A stretch of 64,000 nt of DNA, from assembly GCF_001428665.1 (NCBI RefSeq), contig NZ_LMIJ01000003.1:39504-103503 (forward strand), written 5' to 3'. The stretch is from Acidovorax sp. Root219. Lineage in GTDB: Bacteria; Pseudomonadota; Gammaproteobacteria; Burkholderiales; Burkholderiaceae_C. The notes beneath the pieces are model-generated. The model ran no database searches. It was not told the origin of the DNA and saw only the letters and a program-made list of their open reading frames with translations. The position numbers were made by a program, and so were the translations under genes. How positions within the stretch are numbered: the first letter of the stretch is position 1; each line of letters begins with the position of its first letter. Shown here in pieces: positions 1 to 9,068 of the stretch.

Positions 1-339
1 GGGCACGGCACACCCCAGGGCAAACGCCGGGTTCTTGTCGTAGAAATAGTAGGGAACCGCGTGGCACATCTCCACCGCACCGCCCTGCACGCCATCCACC
101 ACGTCGAAGGGCGGCATCAACTCGCCACCGGGGTGCACGGAAATCTCGAACTTGCCGTTCGACAGGGTGCGCACGGCCTTGGCAAACACCTGGGCGCCGC
201 CGTAGATGGTGTCCGAGGACTTGGGGAAGCTCGATGCAATGCGCCACCGCAGCGTGGCCTGGGCGTGCACGGCCGGCGCGACGCCAGAGGCCAGTACACC
301 CGCCAGGCCGGTGTGCTTGATGAGCGAACGGCGATGCAT
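1..339 (-). CDS. TRAP transporter substrate-binding protein, DctP family (3' end outside window)
   Basis: This is the N-terminal 113 residues of a periplasmic solute-binding protein of a tripartite ATP-independent (TRAP) transporter, running off the left edge. It starts MHRRSLIKHTG and has a Tat-like or Sec signal peptide ending in an Ala-rich stretch (APAVHAQA). The mature part begins with WRIASSFPKSSDTIYGGAQ, then a segment with GKFEISVHPGGEL and a VVDGVQGGAVEMCHA helix, which is the usual DctP fold opening. The start ATG is preceded by an AGGAG ribosome-binding site. TRAP binding proteins capture organic acids for Na+-coupled uptake. The membrane subunits are not in the window, so the substrate cannot be assigned. 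A TACAAT -10-like sequence lies about 90 bases upstream on the minus strand. Confidence 0.85.
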   Translation of the reverse strand, partial: MHRRSLIKHTGLAGVLASGVAPAVHAQATLRWRIASSFPKSSDTIYGGAQVFAKAVRTLSNGKFEISVHPGGELMPPFDVVDGVQGGAVEMCHAVPYYFYDKNPAFALGCAVP

Positions 340-521
340 ACGGCTGGTCTCCTGTTTCCGCGGGGGTGGATGCGGCAGCGATTGCTGCGCAGGGGCACGC
401 GTGCAGATCAATGCAGCGCGCCTGCATTGTAGGAGGCGCCCCGCCAACGGGCTGTGCGGGTTTTCGACAGCACCCGCGCAGCGGGACTGCCCAGGGCCGC
501 ACTTCTCAAGCCGTGGGCCTC

Positions 522-2405
522 TCAGGCCAGGAAGCGGGCGCGTACCGCGCGCTCGATGCCCGCCGCATCCAGCCCCTGCAGCGACAGCAGCTTGGCCGGG
601 TCGCCGTGCTCGATGAACACATCGGGCAGGCCCAGCTGCAGCACCGGGCGCACGATGCCGGCGTCGTTGAGCGCCTCGGTCACGGCGCTGCCGGCCCCGC
701 CCATGGTGGCACCTTCTTCGACGGTGACCAGCACATCGTGGCGCTCGGCCACGTCGCGCAGCAACTCCACGTCGATGGGCTTGGCCCAGCGCATGTTGGC
801 CACCGTGGCGTCGAGCGCCTCGGCGGCCTCGAGCGCGGGGTACAGCAGCGTGCCGAAAGCCAGGATGGCGATGCGCGGGCCCTGCGCCCCATCAGCGGCC
901 TTGCGCTCGCGGCGGATCTCGCCCTTGCCGAAGGGCAGGCCTTCGAGGCCCGCGAGCGGCGCCACGCCGGCCCCGCTGCCGCGCGGGTAGCGCACGGCCA
1001 CGGGGTGGCTTTGTTCGAAGGCGGTGCTGAGCAGTTGGCGGCACTCGCGCTCATCGGCAGGGCAGGCCATGCTCATGTTGGGGATGCAGCGCACGAAGGG
1101 AATGTCGTAGGCGCCCGCGTGGGTGGCGCCATCGGCCCCCACCAGGCCGGCACGGTCGAGCGCGAACACCACGGGCAGGTTCTGCAGCGCCACGTCGTGG
1201 ATCAACTGGTCGTAGCCGCGCTGCAGGAAGGTCGAGTAGATGGCCACCACCGGTTTCAGGCCCTCGCAGGCCATGCCAGCCGCAAAGGTGACGGCATGCT
1301 GCTCGGCAATGCCCACGTCGTAGTAGCGCTCGGGAAAGCGCTTTTCGAACTCCACCATGCCCGAGCCCTCGCGCATGGCGGGGGTGATGCCCACCAGGCG
1401 CTTGTCCTGCGCACCCATGTCGCACAGCCACTGGCCAAACACCTGGGTGAAGGTCTGCTTGGGGGTCGCCGTGCTCTTGACCAGGCCCACGGCGGGGTCG
1501 AACTTGCCCGGGCCATGGTAGGCCACGGGATCGGCCTCGGCCAGCTTGTAGCCCTGGCCCTTCTTGGTGACCACGTGCAGGAACTGCGGGCCCTTGAGGC
1601 CCTTGATGTTCTCGAGCGTGGGGATCAGCGAGTCGAGGTCATGGCCGTCGATGGGCCCGATGTAGTTGAAGCCGAACTTCTCGAACAGCGTGGCAGGCAC
1701 CACCATGCCCTTGGCCTGCTGCTCGAAGCGCTTGGCCAGCTCCAGCAGGGGCGGCACCGGGCGCAGCACGGTCTTGCCCACGTTCTTGGCGGCGGCGTAG
1801 AACTGGCCGCTCATGAGCTGGGCCAGGTAGCGGTTGAGCGCGCCCACCGGTGGGCTGATGCTCATGTCGTTGTCGTTGAGCACCACCAGCAGGTTGGCAT
1901 CGGCCACGCCGGCGTTGTTCAGCGCCTCGAAGGCCATGCCGGCCGTCATGGCACCGTCACCGATGATGGCCACGGCATGGCGGCTCTCGCCCTTGACCTT
2001 GGCCGCCAGCGCCATGCCCAGCGCAGCCGAGATGCTGGTGCTGGAGTGTGCCGTGCCAAAGGTGTCGTACGGGCTTTCGGCGCGCTGCGGAAAGCCCGAG
2101 ATGCCGCCCATCTGGCGCAGCGTGTGCATGCGGTCGCGCCGCCCGGTGAGGATCTTGTGCGGGTAGGTCTGGTGGCCCACATCCCACACCAGCCGGTCTT
2201 CGGGCGTGTTGAACACGTGGTGCAGGGCCACGGTAAGCTCCACCGTGCCCAGGTTGGAGCTCAGGTGCCCGCCCGTCTGCGACACGCTTTCGAGCACGAA
2301 TGCGCGCAGCTCGGTGGCCAGGGCCTTGAGATCGGCGCGCGACAGGGCACGCAGATCCGACGGGTCGTTCACGTTCTGCAGCAGGGGGTAGGAAGTCGTG
2401 GACAT
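522..2405 (-). CDS. dxs: 1-deoxy-D-xylulose-5-phosphate synthase
   Basis: Dxs condenses pyruvate and glyceraldehyde 3-phosphate to 1-deoxy-D-xylulose 5-phosphate, the entry step of the MEP isoprenoid pathway. It depends on thiamine diphosphate (TPP) and is cytosolic. The 627-residue protein has normal family length. The TPP motif starts at [18 protein letters not shown], the activating glutamate sits in [16 protein letters not shown], and [15 protein letters not shown] is the conserved transketolase pyrimidine-domain signature. It is the last gene of xseB-ispA-dxs, the same order as in many proteobacteria, 113 bases after ispA. Its product feeds the pathway in which IspA acts. No clear terminator was seen in the 182 bases between it and the TRAP gene. 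Confidence 0.97.
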   Translation of the reverse strand: MSTTSYPLLQNVNDPSDLRALSRADLKALATELRAFVLESVSQTGGHLSSNLGTVELTVALHHVFNTPEDRLVWDVGHQTYPHKILTGRRDRMHTLRQMGGISGFPQRAESPYDTFGTAHSSTSISAALGMALAAKVKGESRHAVAIIGDGAMTAGMAFEALNNAGVADANLLVVLNDNDMSISPPVGALNRYLAQLMSGQFYAAAKNVGKTVLRPVPPLLELAKRFEQQAKGMVVPATLFEKFGFNYIGPIDGHDLDSLIPTLENIKGLKGPQFLHVVTKKGQGYKLAEADPVAYHGPGKFDPAVGLVKSTATPKQTFTQVFGQWLCDMGAQDKRLVGITPAMREGSGMVEFEKRFPERYYDVGIAEQHAVTFAAGMACEGLKPVVAIYSTFLQRGYDQLIHDVALQNLPVVFALDRAGLVGADGATHAGAYDIPFVRCIPNMSMACPADERECRQLLSTAFEQSHPVAVRYPRGSGAGVAPLAGLEGLPFGKGEIRRERKAADGAQGPRIAILAFGTLLYPALEAAEALDATVANMRWAKPIDVELLRDVAERHDVLVTVEEGATMGGAGSAVTEALNDAGIVRPVLQLGLPDVFIEHGDPAKLLSLQGLDAAGIERAVRARFLA

Positions 2406-2518
2406 TGGATGTTGTTCTTGGGTCGTTCAGTGCGCACGGGGCAGACGGCGGGCGCTGGTGGCTGCCAGCGCTTCCTGGCGCATCGTACCAACGGACGCGG
2501 GCAGCCTGTTCACCGCCA

Positions 2519-3490
2519 TCAGTGGGTCCGGTCCACCACCATGTCGGCCAGGGCTGCAAGGGCGCGGGTGTCTGCCAGGCCGCTGCGCGCCAGGGCCGCG
2601 TGGGCCTGCACCTGCAGCTCGCGGGCGTAGGCCTGTGCCGGCGCCAGGCCCAACAGGGACACATAGGTAGGCTTGTCGCTCGCGGCGTCCTTGCCGGCGG
2701 TCTTGCCCAGCGTGGCGGAGTCGGCCACCACGTCGAGAATGTCGTCCACGACCTGGAAGGCCAGGCCCATGACAGCGCCGTAGTCGGACAGGGCCTCATG
2801 CGCCTGCGCGTTCGCCGGGCCGCAGGCCACGCCCATCATCACGCTGCCCTGCAGCAGCGCACCGGTCTTGAGGCGGTGCATGTGGCGCAACTGGTCCTCG
2901 GTGAGGGCCACGCCCACACTGGCCAGGTCGATGGCCTGGCCGCCGGCCATGCCGGCAGAACCCGCCGCGCGCGCCAGCAGGCGGCACAGCACGGCCTGCA
3001 CTGCCGGGGGCACGCGGCCATCGTCGGGGGTCAGCAGCTCGAAGGCAAAGGCCTGCAACGCATCGCCGGCCAACAGGGCCTGCGCTTCGCCGAACTGCAC
3101 GTGCACCGTGGGCTTGCCGCGGCGCAGCACGTCGTTGTCCATGCACGGCATGTCGTCGTGCACCAGGGAATAGGCATGGATCAGTTCGACGGCGCACGCT
3201 GCCCGCAGGGCAGCCTCGTCAGATACGGCGCGCAGGGCCGCTTCGTCGGACACGGCATGCGCCGAAGCCTCGACCTCGGCACCGCTGCACACAGCCTCCT
3301 CGGCCGCCAGCACCAGCAGCGGGCGCAGGCGCTTGCCGCCGTCGAGCACCGCATAGCGCATGGCCTCGCCCAGGCCGGCGGGCGCACCCTCGCCCACCCA
3401 GCGGGAGAGGGCTTCTTCCACACGGGCCAGGTGCCGCAGGCTCCAGCCAGCCAGGTCCAGGGGGGAGTTCACCACGGGCGCCGCGCTCAT
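2519..3490 (-). CDS. ispA: (2E,6E)-farnesyl/geranyl diphosphate synthase
   Basis: This prenyl transferase joins isopentenyl diphosphate to DMAPP and GPP to make farnesyl diphosphate. It has GGKRLRP near the N-terminus, the first Asp-rich motif DDMPCMDND and the second one DDILD. The chosen start MSAAPVVNS overlaps the end of xseB by four bases (ATGA), which implies translational coupling; the frame stays open upstream but only antisense to xseB's own reading. The 323-residue length is slightly above the usual 295-300. Part of the excess is a 9-residue tandem repeat, AVSDEAALR twice, just before the first Asp-rich helix (plus-strand about 3199-3258). The two copies encode identical residues with different synonymous codons. 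Confidence 0.95.
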   Translation of the reverse strand: MSAAPVVNSPLDLAGWSLRHLARVEEALSRWVGEGAPAGLGEAMRYAVLDGGKRLRPLLVLAAEEAVCSGAEVEASAHAVSDEAALRAVSDEAALRAACAVELIHAYSLVHDDMPCMDNDVLRRGKPTVHVQFGEAQALLAGDALQAFAFELLTPDDGRVPPAVQAVLCRLLARAAGSAGMAGGQAIDLASVGVALTEDQLRHMHRLKTGALLQGSVMMGVACGPANAQAHEALSDYGAVMGLAFQVVDDILDVVADSATLGKTAGKDAASDKPTYVSLLGLAPAQAYARELQVQAHAALARSGLADTRALAALADMVVDRTH

Positions 3491-3729
3491 TCGGGCGTCC
3501 AGGCGTGCAGGCCGCCTTCGTCCAGCACCTTGATCTGGTCCTGAACGGCATCCAGGCGCTTGCGGCAGAACGCCAGCAGCGCGGCGCCACGCTGGTAGCC
3601 CGCGAGCATCTGGTCCAGGGGCAACTGGCCCGACTCGATCCGGCCCACGAGCTGCTCCAGCTCTTCCAGCGCCGCTTCGTAGCTGGCGGGTTCGGCGGGG
3701 GGCACGGGGGTGGCGGTGGCCTTGGGCAT
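3487..3729 (-). CDS. xseB: Exodeoxyribonuclease VII small subunit
   Basis: XseB is the small subunit that assembles on XseA to form exonuclease VII, which degrades single-stranded DNA. The 80-residue product matches family size. The core [40 protein letters not shown] is preceded by a short Pro/Ala-rich tail ([11 protein letters not shown]). The in-frame methionine at 3729 was chosen because residues further upstream do not resemble the family. It is the first gene of the xseB-ispA-dxs operon and is transcribed divergently from the Rieske gene. Confidence 0.93.
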   Translation of the reverse strand: MPKATATPVPPAEPASYEAALEELEQLVGRIESGQLPLDQMLAGYQRGAALLAFCRKRLDAVQDQIKVLDEGGLHAWTPE

Positions 3730-3957
3730 GGGTGGAGGCGGCAGCACCGCGAATGGAAAAACCCCTGATTTTAGGCCCAGCGAACCAGCGGCCGCCGCAC
3801 AGGGCCCGGTTTGGAGAGCATTGCCGGTAAACGTTGCCACCGCCTTGAACGCAGCCACGCCCGGCCGACCCCACACCATCGGCGCGCGCACCGCTGCCAG
3901 CGCGCCAATACACGCAGGGGGGGTGCGGGAATGGGGGCGCCGAATAACCCCATTGGC

Positions 3958-3963
3958 TATAAT
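3958..3963 (+). promoter_or_regulatory. Predicted -10 element for the Rieske oxygenase gene
   Basis: A perfect TATAAT sits about 100 bases before the Rieske start codon, within GGCTATAATCC. No good -35 is present at 16-18 bp (the sequence there is GC-rich), so the promoter may need an activator. The predicted transcript would start near 3970, immediately before the hairpins annotated at 3979-4042. The remaining part of the 332-base xseB/Rieske gap (3730-3957) shows no other recognisable feature. Confidence 0.5.
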
Positions 3964-3978
3964 CCCATTCTCGTCCAG

Positions 3979-4042
3979 CCGGCCTATGCGCCGGTTTCTT
4001 TTTTCCAGATGTGCCAACCGTGGCACACCTCCCTGTGGGGAG
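3979..4042 (+). promoter_or_regulatory. Structured 5' leader: three consecutive hairpins, the first terminator-like
   Basis: Three short stem-loops follow one another in the predicted leader of the Rieske gene. The first is CCGGC-CTATGC-GCCGG (3979-3994) followed by a T-rich run at 3995-4004, which has the form of an intrinsic terminator. The second is GTGCCA-ACCG-TGGCAC (4011-4026). The third is CTCCC-TGTG-GGGAG (4029-4042). A weak CAGG ribosome-binding site follows before the ATG at 4062. The arrangement suggests attenuation or another cis-acting RNA control. I do not recognise it as a known riboswitch class. Confidence 0.5.
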
Positions 4043-4061
4043 TCTTTAGGTCAGGTCACCC

Positions 4062-5201
4062 ATGTCTGATTTAAGTCTTCAACTGCAGCAGGCCGCAAGC
4101 CAACTACCAGTTTCAAGCTACTTTGACCCAGCGCTGTTCCAGCGCGAGCTGGACACCATCTTCCAGCGCGGGCCCCGCTATGTGGGGCACCAACTGTCCG
4201 TGCCCAACGCGGGCGACTACTACACCCTGCCTCACGAGGCCGAGGGTCGGGCCCTGGTGCGCAATGCCCAGGGCGGGGTGGAGCTCGTCTCCAATGTCTG
4301 CCGCCACCGCCAGGCCATCATGCTCAAGGGCCGCGGCTCGCTGCACACGCAGCAAAAGGGCAGCGCGGGCGGCAACATCGTGTGCCCGCTGCACCGCTGG
4401 ACGTACAACGCCAAGGGCGAGCTGCTGGGTGCGCCGCACTTTGCCGACGACCCCTGCCTGAACCTCAACAACTACCCGCTGCGCGAGTGGAACGGCCTTT
4501 TGTTCGAGGACAACGGCTGCGACGTGGCGGCCGACCTGGCCCGGATGGGCCCGCGCGCCGACCTGGACTTCGGCGGCTACGTGCTCGACCACGTGGAGCT
4601 GCACGAGTGCAACTACAACTGGAAGACCTTCATCGAGGTCTATCTGGAGGACTACCACGTAGGCCCCTTCCATCCGGGCCTGGGCAGCTTCGTGACCTGC
4701 GACGACCTGCGCTGGGAGTTCGGCAAGAACTACTCGGTGCAGACCGTGGGCGTGGCCAACCGCCTGGGCAAGGCCGGCAGCCCCGTGTACGAGCGCTGGC
4801 ACGAAGCGCTGCTCGCATTCCGCGGCGGCAAGCCGCCCAAGCATGGCGCCATCTGGCTCACGCTGTACCCGCACATCATGGTGGAGTGGTACCCGCATGT
4901 GCTCACCGTGTCCACGCTGCACCCCATCAGCCCGACGAAGACGCTGAACATGGTGGAGTTCTACTACCCCGAGGAGATCGCTGCCTTCGAGCGCGAGTTC
5001 GTCGAGGCACAGAAGGCCGCCTACATGGAGACCTGCATCGAGGACGACGAGATCGGCGAGCGCATGGACGCCGGCCGCAAGGCCCTGCTGGCGCGCGGCG
5101 ACAACGAAGTGGGCCCTTACCAAAGCCCCATGGAAGACGGCATGCAGCACTTCCACGAGTGGTACCGCGGCGCGATGGGCGAGGCAGTCCCCCAGCGCTG
5201 A
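4062..5201 (+). CDS. Rieske [2Fe-2S] aromatic-ring-hydroxylating-type oxygenase alpha subunit
   Basis: The N-terminal half has a Rieske cluster site with ligands C80 and H82 (CRHR) and C108 and H111 (CPLHRW). The C-terminal SRPBCC half has the mononuclear iron site in NWKTFIEVYLEDYHVGPFHPG, with the D-x-H-x4-H pattern. The 379-residue length fits single-alpha-type Rieske oxygenases. Such enzymes use electrons from a separate reductase to hydroxylate or demethylate a substrate. No reductase or ferredoxin gene is adjacent, so partner and substrate are unknown. The gene is monocistronic and preceded by an unusual structured leader. Confidence 0.88.
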   Translation: MSDLSLQLQQAASQLPVSSYFDPALFQRELDTIFQRGPRYVGHQLSVPNAGDYYTLPHEAEGRALVRNAQGGVELVSNVCRHRQAIMLKGRGSLHTQQKGSAGGNIVCPLHRWTYNAKGELLGAPHFADDPCLNLNNYPLREWNGLLFEDNGCDVAADLARMGPRADLDFGGYVLDHVELHECNYNWKTFIEVYLEDYHVGPFHPGLGSFVTCDDLRWEFGKNYSVQTVGVANRLGKAGSPVYERWHEALLAFRGGKPPKHGAIWLTLYPHIMVEWYPHVLTVSTLHPISPTKTLNMVEFYYPEEIAAFEREFVEAQKAAYMETCIEDDEIGERMDAGRKALLARGDNEVGPYQSPMEDGMQHFHEWYRGAMGEAVPQR

Positions 5202-5263
5202 AAACCTGAACAGCGAGGTAAACGCCGCCGAATAGCGGCCATTGCCCAAAGCGCTCTCATTAC

Positions 5264-5303
5264 AATAGCTGCCAGTGCTTGGCCTTCAAGCACGGCAGCT
5301 ATT
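5264..5303. repeat. Intergenic palindromic repeat of the Comamonadaceae type
   Basis: A near-perfect inverted repeat: AATAGCTGCC at 5264-5273 pairs with GGCAGCTATT at 5294-5303, and GTGCTT pairs with AAGCAC inside it, leaving one bulged A and a 7-base loop. Similar AGCTGCC...GGCAGCT palindromes are, from memory, scattered between genes in Acidovorax-like genomes. It lies between the Rieske gene and the exporter gene and could act as a bidirectional transcription terminator, because the right arm ends in ATTTTC. No second full copy was found in this window. Confidence 0.65.
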
Positions 5304-5327
5304 TTCACTTTCAAGTTCCATTTCCCC

Positions 5328-6239
5328 ATGCAAGCCCTCTGGATGGTGTTGGCCGCGTTCCTCTTTGCGAGCATGGGGGTGTGCGTGAAGATCGCTTCGG
5401 CCCATTTCAACTCAGCCGAACTGGTCTGCTACCGGGGCCTCATCGGCATGGCCATCCTGTGGCTGCTGGCGCGCTCGCAGAAGGTCACCCTGGGCACCGC
5501 CTACCCAGGCATGCATGCCTGGCGCAGCCTGGTGGGAGTGGTGTCGCTCGGCGCCTGGTTCTATGCCATCGCCCACCTGCCCCTGGCCACGGCCATGACC
5601 CTGAACTACATGAGCAGCGTGTGGATTGCCGCCTTCCTGGTCGGCGGCACGCTGCTGGCGTGGCGCCCCTCGGCCGCCGCGCCACGCCCGGCGCTGCAGG
5701 GCACGCTGATCGTCACCGTGCTCACCGGCTTCGTCGGCGTGGTGATGATGCTGCGCCCCAGCCTGGACCAGAACCAGGCTTTCGCCGGCATGATCGGCCT
5801 GCTGTCGGGCCTGTCGGCCGCGTTTGCCTACATGCAGGTGGTGGCCCTGTCGCGCCTGGGCGAACCCGAGTCGCGCACGGTGTTCTATTTCGCCGTGGGC
5901 TCGGCGGTGGCCGGCGGCGTGGCCCTGCTGTTCACGGGCACCTCGGTGTGGCCCGGCTGGCAGGCCCTGTGGCTGCTGCCCATCGGCATCCTGGCCGCAG
6001 GCGGCCAGCTGTGCATGACCCGCGCCTACGCCAGCGCCAAGACGCAGCGCGGCACCCTGGTGGTGGCCAACCTGCAGTACTCGGGCATCGTCTTCGCGGC
6101 GATCTACAGCGTGGCGCTGTTCGGCGACGTGCTGCCGCCCATCGCCTGGGCCGGCATGGTGCTCATCGTGGGCAGCGGCATCGCGGCCACCGTGCTGCGC
6201 GCCCGCGCGGCTCCCGGAGCCCCGGCTGAAGAACATTGA
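5328..6239 (+). CDS. DMT-superfamily (EamA) inner-membrane transporter
   Basis: This 303-residue membrane protein has about ten hydrophobic segments and two EamA repeats, one before and one after roughly residue 145. It begins directly with a membrane helix (MQALWMVLAAFLFASMGVCVK). Conserved features are the ELVCYRGLIG stretch of the first repeat and AGGQLCMTRAYASAKTQRGTLVVANLQY in the second. EamA transporters usually export amino acids or other metabolites; the substrate here is not predictable. The gene stands alone, in the same direction as the sulfurtransferase 67 bases downstream. Confidence 0.85.
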   Translation: MQALWMVLAAFLFASMGVCVKIASAHFNSAELVCYRGLIGMAILWLLARSQKVTLGTAYPGMHAWRSLVGVVSLGAWFYAIAHLPLATAMTLNYMSSVWIAAFLVGGTLLAWRPSAAAPRPALQGTLIVTVLTGFVGVVMMLRPSLDQNQAFAGMIGLLSGLSAAFAYMQVVALSRLGEPESRTVFYFAVGSAVAGGVALLFTGTSVWPGWQALWLLPIGILAAGGQLCMTRAYASAKTQRGTLVVANLQYSGIVFAAIYSVALFGDVLPPIAWAGMVLIVGSGIAATVLRARAAPGAPAEEH

Positions 6240-6306
6240 TACGACTGTGGACACCAACCATTGACACAATGCGGGGCATCCCTTCGCCATTGCCCCAACC
6301 GCTGCC

Positions 6307-7209
6307 ATGACCTACACCACCCTGATCTCCGCCACCGAACTGCAAACCCTGATCGCCAGCGGCGCGCCGCTGATGGTGTTCGACTGCAGCTTCGACCTGA
6401 TGCAATCGAGCGCAGGCGCGCAGCAGTATGCGCAGGCCCATATTCCCGGCGCGGTGTATGCCGATCTCAACGAGAACCTGAGTGCAAAGCACGGCGCGCC
6501 CGGCGCCTCCGGCACCGTATTGACGGCCCAGGAGGCGGACATGCCCGCATCGGGCGGCCGCCATCCGCTGCCCAGCCGCGAGCGCTTTGCCATCTGGCTG
6601 TCGAGCGTGGGTTTTGCCAATGGCATGCAGGCTGTGGTGTACGACCGCCAGGGCGCCAACTACTGCGGCCGCCTGTGGTGGATGCTCAAGTGGGCCGGGC
6701 ACGATGCCGTGGCCGTGCTCGACGGCGGCCTGCAGGCCTGGCAGGCTGCGGGCGGCGCAGTCGCCAGCGGTGAAGAACCAGCGCACTTCCAGTCCAACTT
6801 CGAACTCAAGGAGCCGCTGCGCCGCCTGGCCACGGCCAGCGATGTGCTGGCCAACCTGCAGCAACCCGGCCAGACGGTGGTCGACGCACGCGCTGCGCCC
6901 CGCTACCGGGGCGAGGTGGAGCCGCTGGACCCGGTGGCCGGCCACATTCCCGGCGCCTTGAACCGCCCCTTCGTGGACAACATCGGCCCCGATGGCAAGT
7001 TCAAGCCCGCAGCCGTGCTGCGCGCCGAGTTCGACGCCCTGCTGGCAGGCCGCGATCCGACCGGCGTGGTGCACCAGTGCGGCAGCGGTGTGAGCGCGCT
7101 GCCCAACCTGATCGCCATGGAGGTCGCCGGACTCGGAAAAACATCGCTTTTTGCCGGCAGCTGGAGCGAATGGGTGAGCGATTCTTCGCGCCCGGTGGAA
7201 CGCGGCTGA
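6307..7209 (+). CDS. sseA: 3-mercaptopyruvate/thiosulfate sulfurtransferase
   Basis: This two-domain rhodanese has 300 residues. The inactive N-terminal domain includes HIPGAVYADLNENLS, and the catalytic C-terminal domain includes the repeated GHIPGALNRPF. The active-site loop is HQCGSGVSA with Cys258. The CGSGV(S/T) form is typical of 3-mercaptopyruvate sulfurtransferases, whereas thiosulfate rhodaneses usually have CRxGx[R/T]. The enzyme moves sulfur from mercaptopyruvate to thiol acceptors or cyanide. The start ATG lies just after CCGCTGCC with no strong ribosome-binding site. Confidence 0.88.
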   Translation: MTYTTLISATELQTLIASGAPLMVFDCSFDLMQSSAGAQQYAQAHIPGAVYADLNENLSAKHGAPGASGTVLTAQEADMPASGGRHPLPSRERFAIWLSSVGFANGMQAVVYDRQGANYCGRLWWMLKWAGHDAVAVLDGGLQAWQAAGGAVASGEEPAHFQSNFELKEPLRRLATASDVLANLQQPGQTVVDARAAPRYRGEVEPLDPVAGHIPGALNRPFVDNIGPDGKFKPAAVLRAEFDALLAGRDPTGVVHQCGSGVSALPNLIAMEVAGLGKTSLFAGSWSEWVSDSSRPVERG

Positions 7210-7456
7210 GCAGGGTTGGGGGCGTTTGACCACCTGGCGGCAGCAGGCCGCAGCGCTCTGGGGCGCAGGACCTGGGCTTGGTGTTTTGTAAGGCAAATTC
7301 CTACACGCACCACCCCTGAACCAGACACGCTGCACAGAGCAACGCTGACTTAATTTTTGATTGGCCCGGTTTCACAATCCATTTCAACGGATCACGCAAA
7401 ACATGCAAACAGCATGGCAAGGCGAAGACCCGGAACTGGAACAAAGGAACCCTGCC

Positions 7457-7783
7457 ATGACCAACGAACAACTGCTCGCCGAAATCCGCGAAGCCAACCT
7501 GACCTACCTGATGCTGGCGCAGAACCTGATTCGCCACGACAAGGCAGAAGCAGTGTTCCGTCTGGGCATGAACGAAGACGCTGCCGATATTCTGGCATCG
7601 CTGTCGGCCGCACAAGTGCTGAAACTGGCCTCCCGGAACACGCTTCTTTGCAGCTTCCGCGTGGACGACAACCTGGTGTGGAGCTTGCTGACCAACCACA
7701 CGGCCAAGAAGGTGGGCAACGAAGCCACCAACACCCTGCACGCCAACATCCTGATGGCCAGCCGCGTGTCGGAAGTGCTCTGA
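7457..7783 (+). CDS. flhD: Flagellar transcriptional regulator FlhD
   Basis: FlhD forms the FlhD4C2 complex that activates class II flagellar promoters. The 108-residue product contains the family core EIREANLTYLMLAQNLIRHDKAEAVFRLG, then MNEDAADILASLSAAQVLKLA and LCSFRVDDNLVWSLL. The frame is open further upstream, but the ATG at 7457 follows an AAGGAA ribosome-binding site and gives the normal family length. flhC follows after 55 bases. The 247 bases upstream contain AT-rich stretches but no convincing promoter pair. Confidence 0.93.
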   Translation: MTNEQLLAEIREANLTYLMLAQNLIRHDKAEAVFRLGMNEDAADILASLSAAQVLKLASRNTLLCSFRVDDNLVWSLLTNHTAKKVGNEATNTLHANILMASRVSEVL

Positions 7784-7838
7784 AGCACCGCACTTTCCTG
7801 CAGCCCTTCCTGTTCACCGCCCCTTTCGAAAGCCCGCC

Positions 7839-8393
7839 ATGACCACGCCTGCCGCCAAAGCCCCAGCCAAGAGCGTCCTCAACGAATCCAAGCAGATCGA
7901 GCGCGCTGCGATGCTGATCGGCATGGGGGCCCGCATGCAGGTGCTGGAGTCGGAGACCACGCTGTCTTATGAACGCCTGATCCGCCTGTACAAGGAGATC
8001 GCCGGCAAGTCGCCTTCCAAGGGCCAACTGCCCTTCTCGACCGACTGGTTCCTGACCTGGCAGGAAAACATCCACAGCTCGCTGTTTTTGAACATCTACG
8101 AATACCTGTCCAAGGGCGTGGACCTGGATTCGGTGGAACTGCTGACCAAGGCCTACCGCCTGTACAACGAGCAGGTCACCACGGCCGAGATCGAACCCCT
8201 GCTGTCCTTCACCCGCGCCTGGCGCCTGGTGAAGTTCGTGGACGCCGGCATGCTCACCCGCACCCAGTGCTCTGACTGCAAGGGCCAGTTCGTGACCGAA
8301 CTCTATGAAAACCGCCACTACACCTGCGGCCTGTGCAACCCGCCTGCCCGCGCTGGCAAGAGCAAGAACGCCGGTGCCCTGATGTTGCATTGA
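7839..8393 (+). CDS. flhC: Flagellar transcriptional regulator FlhC
   Basis: FlhC is the DNA-binding partner of FlhD in the flagellar master regulator. The 184-residue product is of family length. It carries the zinc-binding cysteines C144 and C147 (CSDC) and C163 and C166 (CGLC) near the C-terminus, after the conserved RAWRLVKFVDAGML. The gene ends in front of a strong terminator, so flhDC is a two-gene operon. The nearby FlgO-like lipoprotein on the opposite strand fits a flagellar neighbourhood, although no structural flagellar genes are in the window. Confidence 0.94.
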   Translation: MTTPAAKAPAKSVLNESKQIERAAMLIGMGARMQVLESETTLSYERLIRLYKEIAGKSPSKGQLPFSTDWFLTWQENIHSSLFLNIYEYLSKGVDLDSVELLTKAYRLYNEQVTTAEIEPLLSFTRAWRLVKFVDAGMLTRTQCSDCKGQFVTELYENRHYTCGLCNPPARAGKSKNAGALMLH

Positions 8394-8430
8394 CTCCCAG
8401 CCCGGCAACGCCGGACTGCACAAGAATGAC

Positions 8431-8464
8431 AAAGCCCCGCCGGTTTCGCCGTGCGGGGCTTTTT
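8431..8464 (+). terminator. Intrinsic terminator after flhC
   Basis: AAAGCCCCGC (8431-8440) pairs with GCGGGGCTTT (8453-8462) around a 12-base loop and ends in a T-run. It lies 37 bases past the flhC stop. It separates flhDC from the convergent lipoprotein operon and could also serve that operon, since the left arm begins with AAA. Confidence 0.85.
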
Positions 8465-8501
8465 GCTGGAAAGAAGATTTCCCGACGGTCCCGGCCGAGG
8501 C

Positions 8502-9068
8502 CTACCGCGCTGCCAGGAGCGAGCGCACGTTCTCGTCCACCGGCATCGCATAGTCGTGCGCGGCCACCACGGTGTTGCCCACCGGGTTCACGATCTTCAG
8601 GCTGATGAACAGTGTGGTGGTCGAAACGGCGTATGTGCCCACCACCACGGCCTGTGCATCGTGCGCGCGGCTCACCTCGCGCACTTCACGCGAAAGCAGC
8701 AACTCGCCGGTGCCGCGCTGCATGGCGACGTTCTCGCGCAGCTTGAGTTCGGTCACGCGCAGGCCGCGCTGCACCAGGCGCGAGCCGATCTGCTCGGAAA
8801 AGATGCGCCCCAGGCGCGAGGACTCATTGAGCCGGTCCACATTGACCAGCGTGGCCACCAGCACCGCATGCGCAGGGTCCAGTGGGGCCTGCAGCAGCAG
8901 CGCATCGGCTGCGCGGTGGTTGCGCTCGATGGTGCTGGGGGTGATGAGGTCCATCAGCCCGCCACCGCCACCACCGGACTTGTCACCGTAATAGTACGAG
9001 GCACAGCCCGGCAGGGCCAGCACCGGCAGCAGCGCGCCGGCCGTGCGCAGCAGGGTGCGCCGCTTCAT
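8502..9068 (-). CDS. FlgO-family outer-membrane lipoprotein
   Basis: The 188-residue protein has a signal peptide with lipobox LPGC (Cys22) and then CASYYYGDKSGGGGGG, a glycine-rich linker. The conserved FlgO-like domain follows, with ADALLLQAPLDPAHAVLVATLVNVDRLNESS, LGRIFSEQIGSRLVQRG and VVVGTYAVSTTTLFISLKIVN. FlgO proteins are outer-membrane lipoproteins linked to flagellar assembly and motility in Vibrio. The location next to flhDC supports a surface or flagellar role, but the molecular function is not established. Its start overlaps the upstream lipoprotein gene by four bases (ATGA). Confidence 0.8.
   Translation of the reverse strand: MKRRTLLRTAGALLPVLALPGCASYYYGDKSGGGGGGLMDLITPSTIERNHRAADALLLQAPLDPAHAVLVATLVNVDRLNESSRLGRIFSEQIGSRLVQRGLRVTELKLRENVAMQRGTGELLLSREVREVSRAHDAQAVVVGTYAVSTTTLFISLKIVNPVGNTVVAAHDYAMPVDENVRSLLAAR

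Noticed and set aside
366..2630. Long open frame antisense to dxs
   Set aside because: Composition artefact of GC-rich third positions. Dxs on the other strand has all its motifs; this frame has none and a His/Gln/Ala-rich translation.
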